14,710 nucleotides of DNA from an uncultured Flavobacteriaceae bacterium. GTDB taxonomy: Bacteria; Bacteroidota; Bacteroidia; Flavobacteriales; Flavobacteriaceae. Under the pieces are notes generated by a model that saw only the letters and a program-made list of their open reading frames with translations, had not been told where the DNA came from and did no database searches. The first letter of the stretch is position 1, and every line of letters starts with the position of its first letter. The translations under genes were made by a program, and so were the position numbers. Below are positions 8,796-14,710 of the stretch, piece by piece. The DNA is taken from positions 1-14,710 of the forward strand of contig CAMZMA010000128.1 in NCBI GenBank assembly GCA_947311815.1. Reading direction: 5' to 3'.

Positions 8796-9377
8796 CTACA
8801 AATTCTTTAACGACAATTTTATAAGTTGCTCTACCGTAGCGTCTTTGTGTTCTTTTAAAACCATGTTTATCACTTTGTCTGATTGTTTTCTGGTAAAACC
8901 TAAAACTTCTAAAGCAGATAACGCTTCTTCTTTGTTAGTATTGTTTAAAACTATAGAAACATCACCCATATCAAAGGTTTTTAAGATTTTATCTTTTAAA
9001 TCTACAATAACTCTTTGTGCTGTTTTTGCTCCAATTCCTTTTACAGATTGAATTACAGGTACGTCTTCTGACGCAATAGCTTGTTGTATTTCTTCAGATG
9101 TCATTGATGACATCATGGTTCTAGCAATACTTGGTCCTACACCAGAAACCGAAATTAACAATTTAAAAACGGCTCTTTCTGTTTTATTGATAAAACCATA
9201 CAAGGTATGCGCATCTTCTCTTACTTGCATGTGCGTAAACAAAGTAACCGCTTCACTTTCTGGTAATGCTGTAAATGTATTTAATGAAATATGTAATAAA
9301 TATCCTACTCCATGACAATCTATTACTACATGAGTAGGATTTTTTTCTACCAATTTCCCGCTAACTTGTGTAATCAT
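8796..9377 (-). CDS. ruvA: Holliday junction branch migration protein RuvA
   Basis: RuvA binds four-way DNA junctions as a tetramer and loads the RuvB helicase motor for branch migration in recombination and repair. The 193-residue product has all three domains: an N-terminal OB fold with HVVIDCHGVGYLLHIS (16-31) and the acidic-pin pair Glu54-Asp55 in QVREDAHTLYGF; two helix-hairpin-helix motifs, SVSGVGPSIA (76-85) and SVKGIGAKTAQRVIVDLKDK (111-130); and a flexible linker to the C-terminal RuvB-binding domain (EEALSALEVLGF onward). The MITQVSGKL start is normal for the family. It is separated from maeB by 76 bp, containing a candidate promoter, and from sprA by only 4 bp, so it probably leads the ruvA-sprA-gcvH-vanZ transcript. 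Confidence 0.97.
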   Translation of the reverse strand: MITQVSGKLVEKNPTHVVIDCHGVGYLLHISLNTFTALPESEAVTLFTHMQVREDAHTLYGFINKTERAVFKLLISVSGVGPSIARTMMSSMTSEEIQQAIASEDVPVIQSVKGIGAKTAQRVIVDLKDKILKTFDMGDVSIVLNNTNKEEALSALEVLGFTRKQSDKVINMVLKEHKDATVEQLIKLSLKNL

Positions 9378-9440
9378 ATTTATTATTTTCTAAACGTCTA
9401 ATATAGGGGAATTCTCAATAACTAAGAATATTAACGATGG

Positions 9441-9448
9441 CAAATTTA
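9441..9448 (-). promoter_or_regulatory. Candidate -7 box for ruvA-sprA operon
   Basis: The minus strand reads TAAATTTG here, a perfect match to the Bacteroidota -7 consensus TAnnTTTG, in the 76-bp gap between the maeB stop and the ruvA start. Transcription would begin near 9434 and leave a leader of about 57 bases. No clear TTG -33 element is seen at the usual spacing, and the motif is AT-rich, so the call is tentative. Confidence 0.35.
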
Positions 9449-9453
9449 CTGTT

Positions 9454-11727
9454 TTATTTTTTTTCTCTTTGTTGTGCGTCTACCACAGCAACCGCCGCCA
9501 TATTTACCATTTCATCTACACTAGCTCCTAATTGTAAAATATGTACAGGTTTACTTAATCCAAGAATAATAGGCCCTATAGATTCTGATCCATTTAATTG
9601 TTTCATTAACTTATAGGTAATATTTGCTGCATCTAAATTCGGAAAAATAAGAACATTTACTTTCTTGCCATTCAATTTAGAAAACGGAAATTCTTTTGCT
9701 AACAACTCTGAATTCAATGCAAAATCTGCTTGCAACTCTCCATCTACCACAACATTAGGGAAATGACGGTGTATATAACCTACTGCTTCTCTAATTTTTT
9801 TTGAACTTTCTGATTGTGATGATCCAAAGTTAGAAAAAGACAACATTGCTACATTTGGTTTCATTCCAAACATTTTAGAAATTCCGCAAGTTAACTGCGT
9901 TATTTTTGCCAATTCTTTCGCTGTAGGATTAATATTAATGGTCGTATCTGCCAAAAATATTGGTCCTTGTTTGGTAAGCATTAAATTGGTTGCCGCCACA
10001 CGTGTTACGCCTCTATCTTTTTCTATCAACTCTAATATCGGCTTTACTACAGACGGATAAGGTCTTGAGTATCCTGTAATTAACGCATCGGCTTCTCCTT
10101 CGTTTACCATCATCGCCGCAAAATAGTTGCGCTCTCGCATCCATTTTTGAGCTTCTAATAATGTAATTCCTTTTCGTTGACGAGATTGCCAATATACTTT
10201 TGCAAAACGGTTTCTTCGGTCTTTTTCTTCTTCTGTTTTGGGGTCGATAATAGGAACATCTGCAGTAAAACCTATTTCTTCTTTCAACTCTAAAATAACT
10301 TTTTTATTCCCTAGTAAAATAGGTTTCCCTATCTTAACATCATGTACTCTTTGTGCTGCTTTTAACACATCTAAATGATCTGCTTCTGCAAAAATAATAG
10401 TTTTAGAATTTCCTTTTGCCCTGTTGTGTAACAATCTTATTTCTTTGCTTCCTGTACCTGATCTATCCATTAATTCTTCTCTGTATTTGTTCCAATCAGA
10501 AATAGGTTCTAATGCTACGCCAGATTCCATCGCCGCTTTGGCAATGGCAGGAGGTATTTCATAAATCAACCTTGGATCAAATGGTTTAGGAATAATATAA
10601 TCTCTACCAAAAGACAAACTGACCTCGTCATACACAATATTTACTTGTTCTGGTACCGCTTTTTTAGCCAAATCTGCCAAAGCATGTACCGCTGCCATTT
10701 TCATTTCTTCGTTAATTTTTGTGGCACGAACATCTAAAGCTCCTCTAAAAATAAACGGAAAACCGAGTACATTATTTACTTGATTCGGATGATCTGAACG
10801 ACCAGTCGCCATAATTAAATCTTCTCTAGCGTTAATAGCGACATCGTATTCTATCTCTGGATCTGGATTTGCCAATGCAAAAACAATGGGGTCTTTTGCC
10901 ATCGATAACAACATTTCTGGCGTTACCGTATTTCCTTTAGACAAACCAATAAAAACATCTGCATTGTGCATCGCTTCTTCTAACGTATTGATGTCTTTAT
11001 GGGTAGCAAATTCAGTTTTTTGAGAGGTTAAATTTTCTCTATCTTTCCTAATAACGCCTTTGCTATCGCACATTACCACGTTTTTTCTTTGCACACCTAG
11101 CTTTAAATACAAACGTGTACAAGAAATGGCTGCAGCACCTGCTCCATTTACTACAACTTGCACTTTGGCAATATCTTTTCCTGCAATTTCTACTGCATTT
11201 TTTAATGCTGCTGATGAAATAATGGCAGTACCATGTTGATCATCGTGCATTACAGGAATGTTTAATTCTTCTTTTAATCTGCGTTCTATTTCAAAAGCTT
11301 CTGGAGCTTTAATATCTTCTAAATTAATTCCTCCAAAAGTAGGTGCAATGGCTTTTACGGTAGCTATAAACTCTTCTACATCTTCGGTATCTACCTCAAT
11401 ATCAAACACATCAATATCTGCAAAAATTTTAAATAACAAGCCTTTTCCTTCCATTACGGGTTTAGAGGCTTCTGGTCCTATATTCCCTAAACCTAAAACA
11501 GCGGTTCCGTTAGAAATTACGGCTACTAAATTTCCTTTTGAAGTATATTTATATACGTTATTTTTGTCTTTGGCAATTTCTAAACAAGGTATAGCTACTC
11601 CTGGTGAGTATGCTAAAGATAAATCGTGCTGAGAGGCATATTTTTTGGTAGGAACTACCGCAATTTTACCTGGTTTTGGTTTTGCGTGATATAATAAGGC
11701 TTCTCTTCGTTTTCTAGATTCACTCAT
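9454..11727 (-). CDS. maeB: NADP-dependent malic enzyme with PTA domain
   Basis: This cytoplasmic enzyme oxidatively decarboxylates malate to pyruvate, producing NADPH. The 757 residues match the two-domain MaeB type. The malic enzyme part (about 1-425) shows SLAYSPGVAIPC (37-48), GLGNIGPEASKPVMEGK (79-95), GGINLEDIKAPEAFEIE (132-148), HDDQHGTA (161-168), the dinucleotide-binding VVNGAGAAA (192-200), ALANPDPEI (284-292) and the TGRSDHPNQVNNVLGFPF stretch (308-325). The remainder (about 430-757) is a phosphotransacetylase-like domain, including ITGYSRPYPSVVKPILELI and GPIILGLSKPVHILQLG; in related MaeB proteins this domain binds acetyl-CoA as an allosteric signal and lacks transacetylase activity, so no separate enzyme is implied. 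A candidate -7 box lies 29-36 bp before the start. It is divergent from sprE and precedes ruvA by 76 bp. Confidence 0.96.
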   Translation of the reverse strand: MSESRKRREALLYHAKPKPGKIAVVPTKKYASQHDLSLAYSPGVAIPCLEIAKDKNNVYKYTSKGNLVAVISNGTAVLGLGNIGPEASKPVMEGKGLLFKIFADIDVFDIEVDTEDVEEFIATVKAIAPTFGGINLEDIKAPEAFEIERRLKEELNIPVMHDDQHGTAIISSAALKNAVEIAGKDIAKVQVVVNGAGAAAISCTRLYLKLGVQRKNVVMCDSKGVIRKDRENLTSQKTEFATHKDINTLEEAMHNADVFIGLSKGNTVTPEMLLSMAKDPIVFALANPDPEIEYDVAINAREDLIMATGRSDHPNQVNNVLGFPFIFRGALDVRATKINEEMKMAAVHALADLAKKAVPEQVNIVYDEVSLSFGRDYIIPKPFDPRLIYEIPPAIAKAAMESGVALEPISDWNKYREELMDRSGTGSKEIRLLHNRAKGNSKTIIFAEADHLDVLKAAQRVHDVKIGKPILLGNKKVILELKEEIGFTADVPIIDPKTEEEKDRRNRFAKVYWQSRQRKGITLLEAQKWMRERNYFAAMMVNEGEADALITGYSRPYPSVVKPILELIEKDRGVTRVAATNLMLTKQGPIFLADTTININPTAKELAKITQLTCGISKMFGMKPNVAMLSFSNFGSSQSESSKKIREAVGYIHRHFPNVVVDGELQADFALNSELLAKEFPFSKLNGKKVNVLIFPNLDAANITYKLMKQLNGSESIGPIILGLSKPVHILQLGASVDEMVNMAAVAVVDAQQREKK

Positions 11728-11755
11728 AAATAGTATCTGTGTTTGTTTGAACCTA

Positions 11756-11763
11756 CAAAGATA
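11756..11763 (-). promoter_or_regulatory. Candidate -7 box for maeB
   Basis: The minus strand reads TATCTTTG, a perfect TAnnTTTG match, 29 bases before the maeB ATG. Transcription would start near 11749 with a leader of about 22 bases. A -33 TTG at the usual spacing is not obvious. Confidence 0.45.
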
Positions 11764-11861
11764 GGAAAATTAATGAGTGGTAAAATTGAAATAATATAGT
11801 ATTATTCGTTTTTTTCAGGACTACTCACTAAAAACGCAACATTAAAGACTATGTTCAGAAT

Positions 11862-11905
11862 CTCTTGATTGTTTTCCTCTAAACTCTTGATTGTTTTTCT
11901 CTAAA
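11862..11905. repeat. Tandem 22-bp direct repeat
   Basis: Two head-to-tail copies (11862-11883 and 11884-11905) of a 22-base unit beginning CTCTTGATTG and ending CTCTAAA differ only at unit position 15 (C at 11876, T at 11898). A degenerate start of a third copy (ATATTGAT) may follow from 11906. The array lies about 135 bp upstream of maeB and 235 bp upstream of sprE. It could be a pair of protein-binding sites or a simple slippage duplication; one mismatch suggests it is not extremely recent. Confidence 0.75.
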
Positions 11906-12058
11906 TATTGATACACAAATCTTAACTTTTACCTTAATTGTTCTTACATTTCTTTTTACTTGCTTATTACCAAAGCACACTTCCTTAACTTCAAAACCCT
12001 TGAATTTAATCCGTTTTCAATGTTTTTCTTACTTTTTATCTAATTTCGGATGAATAAT

Positions 12059-12072
12059 TACGAATATTCGTA
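12059..12072. promoter_or_regulatory. 14-bp palindrome upstream of sprE
   Basis: TACGAATATTCGTA is a perfect 14-bp palindrome. Its centre is 39 bp upstream of the candidate sprE -7 box and about 74 bp before the ATG, roughly where a dimeric activator would bind next to a promoter. The CG steps in it stand out from the AT-rich surroundings. No known regulator is assigned. Confidence 0.4.
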
Positions 12073-12104
12073 CTTTTACACGCTCGTTTACAATAAATTT
12101 ACTT

Positions 12105-12112
12105 TAAATTTG
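12105..12112 (+). promoter_or_regulatory. Candidate -7 box for sprE
   Basis: TAAATTTG is a perfect TAnnTTTG match 27 bases before the sprE ATG, predicting a start near 12119 and a leader of about 20 bases. No good TTG -33 element is seen at about 19 bp upstream. A weaker alternative, TACTTTTA, lies at 12071-12078. Confidence 0.4.
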
Positions 12113-12139
12113 TTGTAGATACAGCGTTTTTTATATTCT

Positions 12140-14368
12140 ATGAAACACTTTTATAAAATACTTTTCTTTGTTACCATAACTATGGTTGTTTTTTCTTGTA
12201 GCGTAAAGAAAGACACGGGTTTGTCAAGAAATTGGCACGCATTAACTACCAAATACAATGTGCTTTTTAATGGGAAAGAAGCCTTTAAAAAAGGGATACA
12301 AGAAATCAATACCAATTACAAAGACAATTATTGGCAACAATTACCCATAGAACCTTTACAATTTACAGAACAAAAAATTGAAGTAAAGTTTTCAGGTCCA
12401 GGAGCAAATTTTGGCGGTAAAAAAGACAATAAAAAACAATCTTCTCCCTTTGATAAAGCCGAAGAAAAGGCCGTAAAAGCAATACAAATGCACTCGATGA
12501 ATATTAACGGAAGAGAAAAAAATCGCCAAATAGACGATGCGTATTTGTTGTTAGGAAAAGCACGCTACTATTCGCAACGTTTTGTACCCGCAATAGAGGC
12601 GTTTAATTATGTGATTGTAAATTATCCGTATGCCGATTTAATTGGCGAAACAAAAATTTGGAGAGCCAAAACCAACATCCGTTTAGAAAACGAAAAATTA
12701 GCGATAGAATCGTTAAAACTATTGTTAGAAATTAGAAAAGGGCAAGAATATTTTTTAGAAGGAAAGGTCAAAGAAGAAGCACACACCGCTTTGGCAATGG
12801 CATATGTACAAACCGACAGTATAGAAAAAGCAAAAAAACAACTCATTTTTGCTACCGAAACATTTTACAACAAAGAACAATCGGCAAGAAATATGTTTAT
12901 TTTAGGACAAATGTACGCCAACCAAAATAAAAAAGATTCTGCAGCTGTAGTGTTTCAAAAACTCATCAGCATAAAAAAAGCGCCGTATAAATATAAAATT
13001 CATGCGCATATAGAATTGGCAAAAAACACCACAAAAGATTCTTCATCTGTTGCGTTAATTCCGATGTTTTTAAAACTGATAAAAAACAGAGATAACAGAA
13101 AATATTTAGACGAATTGTATTATCAAACAGGTGTTTTAGAAGAAAATAGAGATAGTATTGCTAAGGCAATGGTTTATTATAAAAAATCAATTTCAGCAAA
13201 AGACGCAAGCAATCAACAAAAAACATTTTCTTATGAAAGATTAGGAAATATTCACTTTAAAAATACCGAATATTTGTTAGCAAGTGCTTATTATGACAGT
13301 GTATTAAACATTACTGATGATAAAAATGAATTGAGAATACGCCGTGTAAAAAGAAAACATAAAAACTTAGCATCATTAATAAAATTCGAAAAAATTGTAA
13401 CTGTAAACGATAGTATTTTACACCTTACCTCTCTTTCTGCCGATGCTCAAAAAAATTATTTCGAAAAACACATTGCAAAAATTAAAAAAGAAGACGAAGA
13501 ACGAGCACAACAACGATTAAATCAAATTGCTTTTGGCAGTTCGTTTGGTGGCAGTTCATTACAATCTACCACTAAAGGCGATTGGTATTTTTACAACAAT
13601 CAAATAGCTAATTTTGGTAAAACCGAGTTTCAAAAAAAATGGGGAAACAGAGAATTAGAAGACAATTGGCGATGGGCAGATAAAGGATTTAACAGCAATA
13701 CAAACACTGCACAAAAAGATAGTGTGCAAGTAAAAACCATCAATAAAAAATATGAATTGGCAACCTATTTAGAAGCGATTCCTACAAAAAAAGAAGTATT
13801 AGACAGTTTACATTTTCAACGAAATAACGCCTTGTTTGAGTTGGGATTAATTTACAAAGAGCAGTTTAAAAACCCAAACATTGCCGTGTTACGCTTAGAG
13901 CGATTGTTAGCATTAAAACCGGCAAAAGAATTGTTGTTGCCTACGCATTATCATTTATACCAAATTTTTCATCAGCAAAAAAATAATGCAAAAGAAAATC
14001 GCCATAAAAACATCATTTTAACCGAATACGCAACTACTCCTTTTGCTAAAATTATCTTGCATCCGAAAAAAGATTACCAAGAAAAAGAAGATGAAACCGA
14101 ATTAAGCGAAACCGAAAAAAAATACAAAGAAGTGTACTACCTCTACAAAAAAAATAAATTTGAAGAAGTAGTGAAAGAAATAGAAAAAGTAATACCTAGT
14201 ATTCAAAATTCAAAATTAATTCCTAAATTTGAACTTCTAAAAGCATATGCTATTGGTAAATTTTATGACAAAGGTACTTACAAAAGAGCATTAAATAACG
14301 TAGCTATAAATTACCCAAAAACAAAAGAAGGAAAACAAGCATTGGTACTCATAAAAAAAATAAAATAA
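12140..14368 (+). CDS. sprE: T9SS/gliding TPR lipoprotein SprE (PorW)
   Basis: SprE of Flavobacterium and PorW of Porphyromonas are TPR lipoproteins required for type IX secretion and, in gliders, for motility; published work places them with the outer-membrane translocon and the periplasmic core. The 742-residue product has a lipoprotein signal (hydrophobic 7-18, lipobox VFSC with Cys20). Directly after it comes the family N-terminus, SRNWHALTTKYNVLFNGKEAFKKG (29-52), and then repeated TPR-like helical pairs, clearest at about 134-198, 250-280, 325-395 and 560-600. A charged coiled-coil-like stretch (440-462) leads into the conserved FGSSFGGSS...KGDWYFYNN...FQKKWGNRELEDNWRW segment (465-512), which is diagnostic of SprE/PorW. 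The ATG at 12140 gives a correct lipoprotein signal. The bactofilin gene follows after 24 bp, and no terminator is seen between them, so they are probably co-transcribed. Confidence 0.92.
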   Translation: MKHFYKILFFVTITMVVFSCSVKKDTGLSRNWHALTTKYNVLFNGKEAFKKGIQEINTNYKDNYWQQLPIEPLQFTEQKIEVKFSGPGANFGGKKDNKKQSSPFDKAEEKAVKAIQMHSMNINGREKNRQIDDAYLLLGKARYYSQRFVPAIEAFNYVIVNYPYADLIGETKIWRAKTNIRLENEKLAIESLKLLLEIRKGQEYFLEGKVKEEAHTALAMAYVQTDSIEKAKKQLIFATETFYNKEQSARNMFILGQMYANQNKKDSAAVVFQKLISIKKAPYKYKIHAHIELAKNTTKDSSSVALIPMFLKLIKNRDNRKYLDELYYQTGVLEENRDSIAKAMVYYKKSISAKDASNQQKTFSYERLGNIHFKNTEYLLASAYYDSVLNITDDKNELRIRRVKRKHKNLASLIKFEKIVTVNDSILHLTSLSADAQKNYFEKHIAKIKKEDEERAQQRLNQIAFGSSFGGSSLQSTTKGDWYFYNNQIANFGKTEFQKKWGNRELEDNWRWADKGFNSNTNTAQKDSVQVKTINKKYELATYLEAIPTKKEVLDSLHFQRNNALFELGLIYKEQFKNPNIAVLRLERLLALKPAKELLLPTHYHLYQIFHQQKNNAKENRHKNIILTEYATTPFAKIILHPKKDYQEKEDETELSETEKKYKEVYYLYKKNKFEEVVKEIEKVIPSIQNSKLIPKFELLKAYAIGKFYDKGTYKRALNNVAINYPKTKEGKQALVLIKKIK

Positions 14369-14392
14369 CTCCCTAAAAATTATAACCAAATT

Positions 14393-14600
14393 ATGTTTAG
14401 TAGCAAAAACAGTAAAACAGAAAAACCAAGAGCTATGGAAAGAAATATTATTGCGAAAAATACCAAATTTATTGGAGAAATTCATTCTGATGGTGATTTT
14501 AGAATAGACGGAACAATTGAAGGAACATTAATAACCAAAGGTAGAGTTATTATAGGTGCAGAAGGATTTATCAAAGGAAATGTAACAGCTAGTTTTGCAG
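14393..14600 (+). CDS. Bactofilin (polymer-forming cytoskeletal), broken at 3' side
   Basis: Bactofilins polymerise into filaments through a right-handed beta-helix. Residues 1-69 are normal. A short disordered N-terminus precedes a domain start, NTKFIGEIHSDGDFRIDGTIEGTLIT, and VIIGAEGFIKGNVTASFA (about 52-69), with the repeating Gly-rich rungs of the family. After base 14600 the plus strand stops encoding bactofilin and becomes the antisense of the same gene; the frame stays open by chance to the window end but the added residues are not bactofilin-like. The true continuation can be read on the minus strand of 14601-14660 as DIEGKFSGKLDVSNTLTLKA, which fits residues 70-89. A second in-frame Met at residue 15 is an alternative start. 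In flavobacteria a bactofilin often lies between sprE/porW and the ATP synthase genes, from memory. Confidence 0.88.
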
Positions 14601-14710
14601 TAGCTTTAAGAGTAAGTGTGTTAGAAACATCTAATTTACCTGAAAATTTCCCTTCAATATCTGCAAAACTAGCCGTTACATTTCCTTTGATAAATCCTTC
14701 TGCACCTATA
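14551..14710. repeat. Fold-back inverted repeat at window end
   Basis: Bases 14551-14600 and 14661-14710 are inverted complements with 49 of 50 matches; the one difference is A at 14587 against G on the opposite strand at 14674. The 60-bp spacer is the antisense of the next part of the same bactofilin gene. The right arm ends exactly at the window end, so its true length is unknown. The turn lies at TTTTGCAG (14593-14600), whose complement CTGCAAAA (14661-14668) would also occur 60 bases downstream in the intact gene. This looks like an amplification or assembly chimera. Confidence 0.93.
14601..14710 (-). pseudogene. Antisense internal fragment of bactofilin
   Basis: Read on the minus strand from 14709, this segment encodes IGAEGFIKGNVTASFA followed by DIEGKFSGKLDVSNTLTLKA, that is bactofilin residues 54-89. 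It has no start codon or 5' end of its own. The overlap with the plus-strand gene lets the first 89 residues of the protein be reconstructed. It is most likely a rearranged copy of the same locus rather than a second gene. Confidence 0.85.

Larger units (their letters stand above)
11728..12139. other. Divergent maeB/sprE intergenic region
   Basis: This 412-bp AT-rich stretch separates the divergent maeB and sprE starts and must hold both promoters. It contains a -7 box facing each gene (11756-11763 and 12105-12112), a tandem pair of 22-bp repeats (11862-11905) and a 14-bp palindrome (12059-12072). I see no tRNA, no intrinsic terminator and no open frame longer than a few codons with family resemblance. 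At 412 bp it is much longer than the other gaps in this window, which are all under 80 bp, so a small RNA or long leader in the middle cannot be excluded. Confidence 0.7.

Noticed and set aside
9378..9453. Possible terminator between maeB and ruvA
   Set aside because: Only a 5-bp ATTCT/AGAAT pairing is seen, with no following T run on the minus strand, so termination here is not supported.
14601..14710. Open plus-strand frame continuing from bactofilin to the window end
   Set aside because: It exists only because the antisense of the gene happens to lack stops in this frame; the residues do not resemble bactofilin.

Overview
The window looks like chromosomal DNA from a gliding or T9SS-bearing marine member of the Bacteroidota, most likely a Flavobacteriaceae of the Polaribacter/Tenacibaculum kind. 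The evidence is the low GC content, weak Shine-Dalgarno sites, TAnnTTTG-type -7 boxes, and the genes themselves: SprA, SprE/PorW, a flavobacterial TonB and a bactofilin. The genus is an inference from general resemblance; there is no rRNA here.

Layout. From about 11.7 kb leftward everything reads on the minus strand: maeB (malic enzyme fused to a phosphotransacetylase-like domain), then ruvA, sprA, gcvH, a vanZ-family gene and a tonB. An intrinsic terminator (96-125) follows. Beyond it is the first 14 codons of a second tonB-like gene, cut by the window edge. ruvA, sprA, gcvH and vanZ are packed tightly (4-bp gap, 23-bp gap, 35-bp overlap) and probably share a transcript. A 412-bp divergent intergenic region (11728-12139) separates maeB from the rightward sprE/porW gene, which is followed 24 bp later by a bactofilin gene.

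How the genes fit together. SprA is the giant outer-membrane translocon barrel of the type IX secretion system, and SprE/PorW is a TPR lipoprotein of the same machine, so two parts of one secretion apparatus lie within 13 kb on opposite strands. TonB energises outer-membrane transport. RuvA (recombination), GcvH (glycine cleavage) and MaeB (C4/C3 metabolism) are housekeeping genes that travel with sprA.

The last 160 bases are abnormal. The bactofilin gene runs normally to about residue 69, then the sequence turns round and gives the antisense strand of the same gene, with 50-bp inverted arms (49/50 matching) that end exactly at the window end. The turn lies at an 8-bp inverted microhomology. 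This is most likely a fold-back chimera at a contig end rather than biology. I found no undescribed multi-gene system. The other points worth checking are a 19-bp perfect hairpin inside vanZ, a near-consensus sigma-54-like element before the truncated tonB, and a palindrome plus a tandem repeat in the sprE/maeB intergenic region.
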